From Actinomucor elegans (Eukaryota > Mucoromycota > Mucoromycetes > Mucorales > Mucoraceae), in assembly GCA_026027325.1 (NCBI GenBank), contig JAMSLZ010000009.1:1364001-1428000 (forward strand): 64,000 bases of DNA, in the 5' to 3' direction. A program made the position numbers and the translations under genes. Positions 1-11,454 of this stretch are shown here, piece after piece (positions within the stretch are counted from its first letter, which is position 1; every line of letters begins with the position of its first letter). Below the pieces are notes generated by a model that was not told where the DNA came from, ran no database searches, and saw only the letters and a program-made list of their open reading frames with translations.

Positions 1-3000
1 TTTCTTGTTTATATCTTTTGATGGTCTTTTCTAATTTGGCTGTATGGGATTGTAACTTTTGAACGAGTATACCTTGTTCTTTCAGTTTAGTCTATTATTA
101 TATACATCATTAAGTAACTAGGTGTAATTCAAAAATATAAATGATGAGACCTCATTATGTTCGCTATCAGATTCTAGCCATCGCATTTCCATCGCTTTCG
201 ATTTCATATCTTCTTCTAGTGTTTGCAATTGTGTTCTCAGTTCTTGTTCTACTTGACTACTCAGTGATCCATTGGTGGTCTTTAGTTTGAAAGACAAGTC
301 TTTCAACTCTTTGTCTTTCATATCCAGTAATGATTGGAACTGATTCTGAAGCATATTTAATTCTTTTTGATGCTGCTCAATTATACCCTGTAGTTTGTGT
401 TCTGTTTCACTCTAATGAAACTATTCAGTATATCTGCTTATCGTGCTTTAAACATCGTTTACCTTATCGTGGTTATGATCCTTTAATCGTTTCAGTTCTT
501 TATCTTTAGCAGCCAATAGGTTTTCAAAGAAGGCCTTTACAGAATTGAGCTCGTTACTATCACTAAGTTTCTCTGTTTTTGATTGGCTGCATTTAACATG
601 ACACGCCTAAGTGAAAAAAAAAAATTTGCTTCATTATTACAACTCAACTCAATACCGCCTTGTACCATTTTTACCTTGAGTTCTGCTTGCAGTTGGATCA
701 GTTGATCTTGCAGTTGATTCACTTGGTAGTGATGCTTCAGCTCTTGTGCCCGTAGCTCCTCATTATACTCTTTTGAATTGGCATCCTCAAGCTTTCTGGC
801 TTCATCCAGTTGGTTTTTTAAATTTTGCCACTTTGCAGAATATTCTAGTTCCGCGTTTTTCATATTCTGATCTTTTGCGTGCAAGTTGGACTCGAGACCC
901 TGTTTTTCTTGATTTAACACCTCTATTTTACTTTCAAATTGGTGCTTTAATGTCTGAATACAGGCAATTGTTAGATTCAAAGGTGTTTCTCGATCAAAAC
1001 TCCATCGTCACACAGTGTAATTACCTCGATTTCAGTCTGGGAACTTGCTCGCATTGCATTCAACTCGCGACTGCAATTTTCTTTCAGTTCATTTAAAACA
1101 GACTCGTGGTGAGCTATTAAGTCATGCATCTCATTCTATACCTTGCATATTAGCCTTTGGAGTCGAGTCTATATAGTATAACTTGCCTGTAACTCTAGAA
1201 ACCTCTGATGCTCCGCTTGCTGAACTTGGATTAGCACGTCATATCTTTTCATCAGTCTCTCATTGCTGGCTTTTTCTGCTTCTAGATCTTTTGAAACAGC
1301 TTCGAATTCTGTCTGCTGACTTGAGATTGTACGATTGGCCCGTTCCTGTTGTGTTTCATACAAAAACATGAATACGAAACTCGGCCAATGCTTAACATAA
1401 ATGCTTCTGCATGTTTAGCTTACATTGTCAGCAACTGCCCGGTGCTCGGCTTGTCTCGATTTTTCCAGCTCCTTTTCTAGTAATCCGTATTCTGCCTGCA
1501 AGGTTTCATATTGCTCGATAGACTCTTTTAGTGCAGAATTCAGTTTAGATGAATTTTGTTCATATGTAGACTAACAGTAATGAGTTTATATGTGTTTGAT
1601 GTCTTGTTGATAGCCAAATTTACCTTTAATTCTTGTATTTCGTTCTCATACGCAATATCTGCACTCATCTTTGTTTCATATTCGGCTAGCTCCAACTTGT
1701 GCAGGGCTTTGATCTCGTTCATTTCTTTGTCTTTTTGTTCACAGAGCTGCTGAAGCTGTATAGAATGCTGCTGTTCAAGACCTTTGCGTAGATTGGCCAT
1801 ATCGGCCTCAGCTGACAGCTTCAATTCACTTATTAGAGACTTGAGTTTTTGGTTACTTGCGATCTATATAACGACCCCCTTTAGTACGCACTTTGTATTC
1901 TAATCGATCCTCCTGTCACATACCGATTCTTCTTTACATTTATTTGCTATTTGTAGTTCATTCATGGCGTTACTGATCTTATCCCTGAGTTTTGTCTACG
2001 TATTTGAAACAGGATTATTACATGACTGAGAGCCCCTTTGGCGGGTTGATCAGGTAAATACCTCAACTTCAATATGGGTTTTTTTTAATTCCTCGATTGT
2101 GTTGGTATGATCCTTGTTGAGCGCACCGAGTTGCTCCTACGAATGCTTTGTTATCCAGTGTTTCTCTGCTTTGATGTATATACAATACCTTTAACTCTTC
2201 CTGATATTTTTCCAAGTTTATATTAGTGGAAATCTGAAGATGCTGCTGTTCCAGTTCCTATTAGGTCATGGTGATCAATTAAGCGTACTATGCTCGTATA
2301 TGTATGCATATACCTTCTGCTTCTCATCAAGTTGTTTCTCGAATTCAGCTTGCTTATCGTTCATCACTCTCAATTGGTTTTCATAATCCAGTTTCAATTG
2401 ATCTATACTTGGCATGCTGTTGATTCAACTGACTGGCTAACGAGGTAAGTCGAGTTTGATGAGACTGATGCATTTCCTGTATTATATGATCAGCCTTTTC
2501 CGGTTGCCTAGGCACACTATCGCTTACCTGAATGTTATCCCGCATTTCATCCATATTCTTTTGTAGCTTATGGAGAGCTCTGTCTTTCTCAATGATTGTA
2601 TTATTTAAAATCTCTTTTTCCCCTAGCAGCCTTTCACGCAGTCTATCCATATTCTCTCGGTTCTTTTCCTCTGCTTCTTCCTGTTGCTGGCCCCAAGCCA
2701 ATCTTTCGGCTTCTAAGGTTTGTTTGGTTTCCTGGAGTTGCGTTTCATATGCATCTATTATTGGCTGCAGTTTCTGCTGCTGCGTATCCTCATGCATAGA
2801 TGAAGTTTCTTCTGCTGCTGAGCCATCCTTCTCAGCTATTGTCTTGGCGCTCATCTCTTCCAAAGCCGAGGTTTTCTCCTCTAATTCAAATTGCAACGTC
2901 TCCAATTTACCTTCCAGTTCTTTTACTCGACTGTCCTTCTGAGCTACTAATTCTTGATTCTGCTTCAATAACTTCTGTATCTCGCTATTCTAATGATATG

Positions 3001-3599
3001 AATCACCCGATTAATATAGTGTATGTGCTACATAATGTTCTTGACTTAAAAAGTCAACTTGCCTTGTCTTTTAATTCTTCAACAGCCAACGAAATGGACG
3101 ATCTTTTCGGCGGACTATGAATACCAAGTGACTTGATGCTGCTACTATTAGTGCTACTGCTACTGCTACTGTTACTGGTGATCGTCCTCTTGGTGCCATT
3201 AATAGAAGAGGCAGTTGGTGATGTGATCCCGGAAAGAGAGCCGGCTGATGGCCCATGCATGGAGAGTCGACTGCTGCTTCTCCTTGTGGTTCCTGGTGTG
3301 ATTGTTGTCTTTTTTGTGGTTGGTGATGCATTAATGGTCGACGCTGGTCGAGTGGTCCCATTACTTTGTCGTAGAGGTGTTTTCGAAGGAATTGGTGAAG
3401 CAGGGCTTTTTACTGTGAGGCCCATGGAAGAACGACGCGCTGCCAGTCTTGCAGCAGCACTCGTAGATATAGGTTCAGGCGGCTTCACCGTCTTTTTCTT
3501 TGTCGTTGTTGCTGGTGTCGCTGGTGACGGTGATGATCCCACACCTGCTGCTTGTAAAGAAGATAGTCTTCGATGAGTGGATTGGGCGGGTATAGTCAT
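1..3599 (-). CDS. Long coiled-coil protein with basic Ser/Pro/Thr-rich N-terminus (3' end outside window)
   Basis: The start is the ATG at 3597-3599. Exon 1 runs to 3063 and encodes about 179 residues rich in Ser, Thr, Pro, Lys and Arg. Intron 1 (2990-3062) begins GCAAGT and ends TTAG, joining LKDK to NSEIQKLL in phase 0. Everything after it is heptad-like Glu/Gln/Leu/Lys coiled coil, broken by many short introns, with exon pieces around 2381-2989, 1540-1850, 1190-1369, 670-980 and 118-354. The protein continues past base 1. A basic, phosphorylatable N-terminus followed by a long coiled coil is common in microtubule- or spindle-pole-associated proteins, but no CAP-Gly, kinesin or other diagnostic domain is visible, so function is not assigned. 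The frame changes by one base near 2390-2410 and I could not resolve it with a good canonical intron. Confidence 0.7.
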
Positions 3600-3817
3600 C
3601 CTTGAGCGATAATAATAAAGAAGGGGAAAAGAAGTGACAAACAAATAAATCGAGAAAGCTAATTAAATAGTCGCTTTTTGAACACCAGCGTTCTTTTTTT
3701 ATTTTTATTTTTATTTTTTGTCGAACGTTGATTCAAACCAATGAAGCTAATGAAAATTATTGATGGCTATATTTGAGTAAAACATATGAGTGTTTAAGCA
3801 AAGTTAGAACGTTACAT

Positions 3818-4056
3818 GATACAGTCGCTCATTCTGAGTATGAAGAGCTAATTAGATGCGATATTAAATTGAGATTGGCCGAGAAATCTAAAGATCATGT
3901 GTAGTCTGTATAAAAAGATGTAATCTACTACTAATCATTAGCAATTTATAATATATTTATTACATTGGAATCAATTAATGTTCCTGATAAGCCCATCAAC
4001 TTGTTCTGAGCATGGACTACTAGTCAAATGCTATATTGAGCCGAGATTAACCGAAT
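3818..4056 (+). repeat. Dispersed ~170-bp repeat, two tandem degenerate copies
   Basis: The first copy (about 3818-3897) contains the family core: CTCATTCTGAGTATG, then AGATGCGATATT, then GCCGAGAAATCT. The second copy (about 3999-4056) repeats the same order (GTTCTGAGCATGGACTA, GTCAAATGCTATATT, GCCGAGATTAACCGA) 170 bp downstream. The intervening sequence is AT-rich. Both copies have the same orientation. Confidence 0.6.
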
Positions 4057-4508
4057 TCTCTGTGTTGAGGCACCGTAGCGGAAATTTAATCGAAGCAGAT
4101 TTGCTAGGTTGCTTTAAAAAACAATAATTATAGTATAAAAGGCTGCTAATTCATCTCTTCATTTCGAGTGTTTAATGAAACACGTAGAAGGGATGCTTGA
4201 AGTTTTAATTGTATAAGTTTAATAACAAAATAAAGGGAAAAATGTTGAGTTATCCCGTAGACTGGGGCAGCGTTGGGTTTTTATAAAGTCAAATATAACT
4301 ATTTGAATTAGTGCATATTGGATTAAATATATATCCTCATTGTGAAATATTCGTCTTGTTTCATTGCTGTGGTATATGCATTTTTAAATTTCGTGGATTT
4401 TCGTTGAGCGTACCATAGATTACTAAGGCATAATCCTTATTTTATTTTTTTGGTAATCACTTTGACTCCATTGTTAAGGACAAAATGATGTCAATACAAA
4501 AAAAAGTA

Positions 4509-5431
4509 GATTAATAAAATTTCTAGATATATAATACTCTAATGGTGTAAAGGTGATCAAATTCGCCTTCCAGCTCATGGAGTTTCCTTTGATGAAAATT
4601 AAATATTTGAATCTTTTAGAAATATAGAGTCATAGCTAGAGTCTTTAGTATCATATATATAAAAAAAATTGTTTGCATACTCTCATATATTCCAAACAGA
4701 CAGCTGCCTTCAAGGATGCTCTTGTTTAATAAACTTAGGGTTGGTTTGTGATTTCAGAAAAAGTATAAAAGAACAGCTACACTGCAATGTACGCTCAGCT
4801 ATTTCGTGCCTGATTCTTGATAATTTTCCTTTAAGTTTAGTTTGCATGCATTTTCAAATCTCATTTGCTTCGTTACGTTTTTAACTAAAGATATAACTAT
4901 AGCACTACTACCCGAATCTCAAATAAAAACTACCTCGTTTTTTCGTTAAACATGCTTTCTATGAGTATTGCTAAAATTTTATTAGATGTAGTAGCTCATT
5001 CTTGAAATGGGGCACCAATTCCATACGGCTTGTAGCTGATATTAATCGACAGATTTATCAGTCATTAGTTCCAGTTCATAAGAAAATAAATATCAATTAC
5101 GGTTATTTACTTGATGAATATAATATATTGAAGTACTGAAAATGGATGATTTCCGAAAAATCCAAGTATAAACCCAGGCCAAACGTTTCATTTGCAGAGT
5201 ATAAAAGCAGCATTTTGGAGGCATAGTCCATTAACGATATATGTTTGGAATATATGAGAGTATGTAGATAAAATTTTTATATATATGATACTAAAGACTC
5301 TAGCTATGACTCTATATTTCTAAAAGATTCAGATATTTAATTTTCATCAAAGGAAACTCCATGAGCTGGAAGGCGAATTTGATCACCTTTACACCATTAG
5401 AGTATTATATATCTAGAAATTTTATTAATCT
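4509..5431. mobile_element. Foldback element with ~190-bp near-perfect inverted arms
   Basis: The segment from about 4509 to 4697 reappears reverse-complemented at about 5238-5431, with only a few differences: an A-run length change and an ATTTG/ATCTG-type substitution. Matching ends at AGATTAATAAAATTTC on the left and GAAATTTTATTAATCT on the right. Flanks outside the arms do not match, and no clear target-site duplication is visible. The roughly 540-bp centre has no convincing coding sequence. A non-autonomous foldback transposon or MITE is the simplest reading; a local inverted duplication is the alternative. Confidence 0.65.
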
Positions 5432-7829
5432 TACCAAAAAAAAGAAGAAGAAAAGAATTGCGTTTAGAGTGAGCTTTAGTAGTTGGTGGGCTGTAAATTT
5501 ATGCATAAAAATGGTTCATTCGTCTATTTAATTTTTAGACCCATGGGCCCAAAAAATGATATCGTAGAGCATTTAGTCTACCTTTGAGTGACATGTATAT
5601 TGTAATGGAATGGAATAGGACATATCGTTCCAGAGAGCAAAAACTCTATACTTTTTGTAGCTGATATCGTCTTTTCTCTTTGGTGTATAATCCCAGAACC
5701 ACATGCATTAGTTTATACATGTTTTATGCTATATTTTTTCCGATTCTCAAAATTTTCGGTTACTTATTTCTGAAATTAGACGATTTGCAAGAATTTCGTC
5801 GAGTGGAATCAGTTAAAAGCCATTGTCTATCATTGTCAGCCGATAAAATCGGTGTACTCTCGTATAGGCCCCCAGTTTATTAGTTTTCTTTTGTTACTAG
5901 CCGCCTTTCTTTGTTCCAGACATGGTTGATGATATTCATTGTTACTACTCATTTTAATTATCGTTTTGTATTCTTTATACACTGATCTCTGCTATTCTTC
6001 ATTTATTAATAAGCCATGATGATGTACTTTTCAGAGGGGTTGAAGGGTCAAAGCACAGGTTGATAAATTACGGCCGACTAGAAAAACTATCGCAGATTCG
6101 ACAAGGCATATAAAAGAACGATTTTGGATTGTTAAACATCTGGTATAGCTATATAGGATTGAATAGGGAGGCTATACCCTGCTTAAACTTTAACAGCTGG
6201 GCCCCTCTGGGCGTCCATAAGACAATCAAATCTCTCCTATATACTTTATACTGTATGAGACAAAGTCGAATAGCGAATCAAAATTCTAAATGTCTTCAAT
6301 ATTGTTAAAAGGCATACTAGCACCAGAACATTGTTGAGATTCAACAAGACTCACTTCGATAAAAAAAAATCCCCTATTAGAATGAACTATGGCGTTCTTA
6401 GAAGCAAAAGCTTTCCAATGCATATGTGAAAAAGAGCTCTACCAAAATTTGTTCAGAATCAAATTGCCTATATTATGGCGCAAAGACCATTTACTATTTT
6501 CTTCAATCAAAGGAGCTACCAGTTGTCCAAAACAATCCCTTGAATTTTCAAGAAATTCAATCATTTGATATTAAAACAAATATTTTTGAACATCAACAGC
6601 CACATTGTATCTATGCTGGGTATAAATTATGCTCCAAATAAAAAGCCATCTTCACTTCACAAAATAAAACATTTTAGACTATAGGCCGAAAATGCCTTTA
6701 CGATTTCACAGAAATCATCCTATTTTGAACTCTACATTCCTCCACTAATTATAAATTACTGTCGCATTTGATGATGAGTACATATGAATATGTCTTGTTT
6801 TCAAGCTTACATTTGGATTAAATATGTTTATCATATCTGTCAAAACTATGACTGAACTAAGCCTCAAAAACTAAAGATGACCAAACTTACAACTGTCTGT
6901 CAGTAAGCACAAGCTGGATATCAGCTTGGGTCAAATAATAAACTCATCAAGAAACACGCAAAATAAAAATAAAATAAAATAAAAAAAGACGAAAATGTAA
7001 TATTTTAATATAGCATTTTATTAAGAAAGGAAAAAAGCTAGTATATCACGAGTTAATCTATAAAAAAGAAGAGATGATTAATAAACCATTCATAAACGTA
7101 AAATAAGGGTATATATAATCAAGAAAAAGAAACAAGAGCATCGTTCAGAGTGTCATTTGAATCATGTTTGGTAGTTCATTTGAAGAAATTCAACAAAAAT
7201 ACTTTTGCTAAAAGCATCATTATGATCCTCTTATATCTTCTTCCGAGTATATATACCCTTTCGTCAAGTTTTTTTTTTTCATTTTTGCTTACCATGAAAG
7301 ACTGCCATTTCTTTTTGTTTTGTTACATAAAGAAAAAAGAAAAAGAATTATGATCTTCGCGCAGCTTTTTATATGCCCTTGTAGTCTACAAAGAAAAAAA
7401 ATTTTTTTTTTGCGGAGTGTACATTCAGGTTGGGTTGAAAACTGAATGAATGCTTGAAGATAGATGATATTGGAGGAGATAAAAGAGTAAAATGAGAAAA
7501 AGCTTTGCACCATCTACCGTTGAGGCCATTATCTAAAAATTGTAATATATTTTTCCCTTGATAAATATGAATATATTATACCAGGTTCCAAAATCTTGAT
7601 CAGTTTTTACCAAAAACTTAGCTACATTTTGTTTTAAAAGTCACAGTTAGGTAGTCACGGGTACAAGGTAACAGTGTAGACCGCGCTGTCGGTGCGTTCC
7701 CATATGTGGGCAAGGCAATAAAACAAAAGCGGAGAAATTATGCCCTTTTGTTCTTCAATCCTGCTCTTTTACTTTTACCAAACCAAAACTACCACATACA
7801 CTTAGAAGCCAAGGCTTAAAAAAGCATCC

Positions 7830-9400
7830 ATGTCAGAGCATGAGCCTGGAAATAGAGCAAAACCGTCTCTACCTTTTCTACTGGAGTCACCTTCAACTAC
7901 TCGTGACTGGAACATTCAGCCTTTTGGTTTTGGAAGCAGTAATACAGGAATGGAGACAAGCTTTGAAAACTTCAACTTGACAAAACCTCGGCCTTTACAA
8001 CATAGAACAGAGGCCAGACAGCAATCAGTGAATATACCAGCAGCAAACGATATAATGCCTGCAGTTGTTATCAAAGGCAAACGTCAAACTAATACGCGAA
8101 ACTACAAACTTTATGTTGGAAAGACTATCTTCTTTTGTGGAGGGAGATTTTTATCTAGTAGAGCCTTTTGGGCCTTTGCCTTGTCTTTATTTCTGTTGGT
8201 TGCTCCTTCTATTTTGTTCTTGATATTTACGTAAGACGTGGCGTAATATGAATTAGAAGTTGTTTATTAACACTTTTGATAGTTGCCCATGGTTATGGTA
8301 CCATATATCACCTGCTATTCCTATTATATTTGCCTATCTCTTTTGTCTTACTATTGCATCCATGTTGAAAGCCTCTTGGACTGACCCTGGAGTAAGTATT
8401 CTGAAGCTTTTCCTTTGCATAAACTAAACGAATACTATGTAGATCTTGCCTCGAAACTTGGATGTGCATAGTTTAAACCAGCGGCGACAAGAGCAAGAAA
8501 GGTATGGATACAGGTATTCATCCATGTCTGATGGTAGTTTTCCATTACCTAAAGAAGTGATGATTAAAGGAGTTACTGTTCGTTTAAAATACTGCGAAAC
8601 GTGTTGTATTTACCGACCACCACGAGCTAGTCATTGTAGACAATGCGATAACTGTGTAGGCAGGTAATCAAATGAATAGATCCAATTGATCCATGTACGA
8701 AAGAATCTAAAACCTAACAGAGAACGAAGATCACCATTGTATTTGGCTCAATAATTGCATTGGAAAACGAAACTACACCACCTTTTTTACTTTTATCGTT
8801 TGCTCCACCCTTCTGTGCTGTTATGGGATAGCATTCTCGTTATCCCATGTTTTGTCGGTGTATCTTGAGGGTGATCTTTCTTTTGCAGATTCTTTGCTGC
8901 AGACACCTATTAGTCTTTTAGTAGCGATACTCTGTTTTTTATTACTTTTCCCTATCGGTTCTTTGACTGGATATCATTGCTTTCTAGTGATGAGAGGTGT
9001 CACAACACATGAACAGGTGCGTTTTGATTTGGGTTTTTTTAGGGAGTTTTTTTTTTTTTCTTATTGAATGTTATACAAAACTAGATACGATCCAATCTTG
9101 CTTCGATGCCGTTTGAGGATCATCCCTATGACTTTGGCAATCCGTTCAAGAACATGTATCATACACTGTGTAGGCCACGTAATAAGAGGTAAATGCAAAA
9201 AAGGGAAATAATATTTATCCATGAAACTAAACTGCTGAAAAAGCTACATTGCAAGACGCAAGTACGCCGAAGAAATCTATGAAATCCAACCAGCTACTAC
9301 AGCAGGCTCAAACCTTTCAAATACATTACAAGGCGATTTGGGTCAACTGTCTGCTCTAGACACCACTGTCACTTCCAATATTCCGCTACAAACTAGATAA
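7830..9400 (+). CDS. DHHC-type protein S-palmitoyltransferase (Erf2-like)
   Basis: About 420 residues in six exons (7830-8230, 8283-8391, 8443-8659, 8721-9016, 9085-9188, then about 9252-9400). The cysteine-rich domain reads [12 protein letters not shown], then ENEDHHCIW; the DHHC cysteine is the acyl acceptor of this enzyme family. Four hydrophobic segments are arranged in pairs on either side of the cysteine-rich domain (exon 1 end and exon 2, then two in exon 4), which is the usual topology with the catalytic loop in the cytosol. A TTxE-like motif (TTHEQIRSN) follows the last membrane segment, as in Erf2/ZDHHC proteins. The third intron (8660-8720) must start with GC to keep VENEDHHC intact. 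The family modifies Ras-like and other membrane proteins at the ER or Golgi; the substrate here is inferred, not shown. Confidence 0.93.
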
Positions 9401-9745
9401 AATGTGGCTCTGTATATAAACTATTATTACTTATACATCTATAATCATACTAATAATCATAATAATCATGCTTCTACTTAATAAACGCCGATAATATACA
9501 TGAATGCACAATAACAAAGGAGCTTTGCATCATTCTAAGAAGAACCATCTTATATCTGTGGTAAACAAGAATGCGCAATTAGGGCGCTTCCCTGACCACT
9601 CTTCCTGGGCGCGTCAATAGGAGTTTAAACGCCAAGTGTTTTATTGGCTTGTGGCGATTCAATCACCAACATTTAATCTCCGATAATCGCCAGAAATGAA
9701 GCAGGAGTAATGCTTTTTTATACTTTTTTTTTATCACTCAATAAT
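9401..9745. other. Intergenic, short
   Basis: This is the 3' region of the palmitoyltransferase gene and the promoter of the next gene. It contains AT-rich AATAAT repeats (about 9420-9475) and two similar GGCGATT/AATCGCC stretches near 9655-9690 that could pair. No gene is seen. Confidence 0.5.
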
Positions 9746-10538
9746 ATGCCACCGCGATTTCAACCAACTCCAGCTACGAGTCAAAGACCTCTACACAACG
9801 AGATTTTAACACTACACAAATTACTTGGAACAGTACTGTAAACGCTTGTTAATGGGCTAGCTTGTTTGTATTCAATACGTTTATTTTCCAGGACATTTTA
9901 GAGCAAGCAGCGCGAATTCTCGATCACTTTGCTGTGACCAAAGAAAGGTAAGTTACAATGAACTTCCTTGTTGCATTATGGATTAATAGCAAATTTTTAT
10001 TTAGTCAACTTGAGTCTACATCATTCCAAACCCCACCTCATTTAAATAATAAACTGATAGAGAAATGCGAAGATTTTGAAACTGTTTGCGATCAGATCTA
10101 TTTCATTCTTGTAAGTTCTCATACACGTTTTACCGCAGGTAGTTCATATTAATGATTGTGTAGGAACAATCTAAACGCGTGTTGCAACTGGAATATCAAC
10201 AGAAAATGATCCAAGTGAAAGCTGAGAAACTAGAACAAGAAAAACAGCAGCTAGAGAAATCTGAGCAACAGCAAAACATGGATGCTATGAACGTAGATAC
10301 AGATATGGACTTTGAATCAACACAGATGGACGTGTCCATGTCAATGGATGATACCATGGATCATCAACAATCAGCAAAAGACAATACGGCTACGATTGAT
10401 GAAGAAGATATGGAAGAATTACTACAAATCCAAAGAGATCGATTGGATCGATTAAAAAATGTCATTGTGCTGGGTATGGACGCAGATACTGTCAAAGCAA
10501 GCGGTAGAGGCGGAGATAAAGAAGATCTATTGTTCTAA
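9746..10538 (+). CDS. Putative Mediator tail subunit, MED29-like
   Basis: Four exons (9746-9832, 9892-9947, 10005-10110, 10164-10538) encode about 207 residues beginning MPPRFQPTP. The region around LIEKCEDFETVCDQIYFIL resembles the conserved FDKCLEEFYxxCDQ segment of metazoan MED29 and is preceded by a predicted helix (ILEQAARILDHF). The C-terminal half is a Gln/Glu-rich coiled coil and a Met/Asp-rich acidic stretch, ending in a conserved-looking helix (ELLQIQRDRLDRL). If correct, it acts in the nucleus as part of Mediator bridging activators to RNA polymerase II. The match is recognised by eye and is short, so another small coiled-coil nuclear protein remains possible. All three introns are GT-AG and keep frame. 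Confidence 0.5.
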
Positions 10539-10604
10539 ATGCAATAAAAGACATGGTTGTACACTTATCATTGTAAGATTGCATTGACAGGTATTATTAC
10601 GAAG

Positions 10605-10605
10605 A

Positions 10606-10636
<31 letters not shown>
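10605..10636. repeat. (TA)n microsatellite
   Basis: An uninterrupted run of about 14 TA units in the 3' intergenic space between two convergent genes. Confidence 0.9.
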
Positions 10637-10639
<3 letters not shown>

Positions 10640-10898
10640 GTCAGTTGAGCTCGAGTTTCGCAATAGATACATCTTGAATCATAATTTTCACTTAGATCTG
10701 ATGATTCAATTCATATGAGTGACATAGGACGTTGTTACTAGAACCAGTTATTACATAATGCCATATCTAAGAGCTATCCTATAAAGCGCCTGCTTATATG
10801 GACAGCTTCAGCTTCTCATTCCTGAAAGGCATTTCTCCTTCAATCATTTGATCTTAGGGAAAGACGTTAAATGAGAAATAGATCAGCACAATTATTTA

Positions 10899-11454
10899 TT
10901 AGAACCTTTTGCGTACAAAAGCTACCATGGGCCCAATAAGACGCTCTGCAAAATAAGGCGTCATTGCTGCTGAGGCCGCAATACGAATCGGTAATAGAGC
11001 CTATATGAAATGTTGAGTTCAAGACAAACCCAATGTTACTCAGCATGGTACTTGCCTTTACTATACAATAGGTGGTGACAAGGTTTGTCATAACGCGATT
11101 ATCAGCTTCTAATGGTTCATATCCGTAATACACACGAGCTTTATTGATGAATCGATTGCCTTCTGACACTAAATTCTCGGGGAATGGTATCTTAGCCGAG
11201 GAAGCATCCAATGCTAGGTAAATAAAAGGAAATGGGGCTATAGCGGTGGCTTCATGAAGTATAGCAAAGGATGTCATGTACGATCCTGGCTTGTTCTTGA
11301 ATTGCTCTGCATATTTTCGGTAGCCCGTCAGTGGTTTTTCTTTCTGCTCGGCTACCATCTTGCTGGAATTTGTATAATGACGAAAGGGGGTTGCGTCCCT
11401 TTTTGCGGCCACATTGAATAATGTAATGACGCGTCGTAAAGGTATTAATGACAT
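10899..11454 (-). CDS. Mitochondrial DUF1279 (FAM210-like) membrane protein
   Basis: Two exons (11454-11056 and 11000-10899) encode about 166 residues. The first ~40 residues are Arg/Ser-rich without acids, like a mitochondrial targeting peptide. The mature part has the DUF1279 pattern: GYRKYAEQF helix, a hydrophobic segment (TSFAILHEATAIAPFPFIYLAL), then VKALLPIRIAASAAMTPYFA near the C-terminus. The intron (11001-11055) starts GCAAGT after AAG; only its removal gives the conserved VKALLPIRI sequence. If the intron is retained, translation continues without an immediate stop into an unrelated tail. FAM210 proteins are linked to mitochondrial translation and membrane organisation in animals; the fungal role is not established. 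Confidence 0.85.

Larger units (their letters stand above)
3600..7829. other. Intergenic region, 4.2 kb, repeat-bearing
   Basis: It lies between the divergent starts of the coiled-coil gene and the palmitoyltransferase gene. It holds a tandem pair of the dispersed ~170-bp repeat (3818-4056) and a foldback element (4509-5431). The remaining open frames (around 4669, 5680, 6426 and 7150) are short, AT-rich, and have no recognisable motifs or convincing splice partners. I see no RNA gene. Confidence 0.6.

Noticed and set aside
3133..3576. Plus-strand open frame of about 147 residues rich in Leu/Val
   Set aside because: It is the reverse complement of the Ser/Thr/Pro-rich first exon of the coiled-coil gene; its leucine run is the shadow of Ser/Asn codons.
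4669..4884. 71-residue plus-strand frame
   Set aside because: It begins inside the left arm of the foldback element and crosses its boundary; composition is like random AT-rich DNA.
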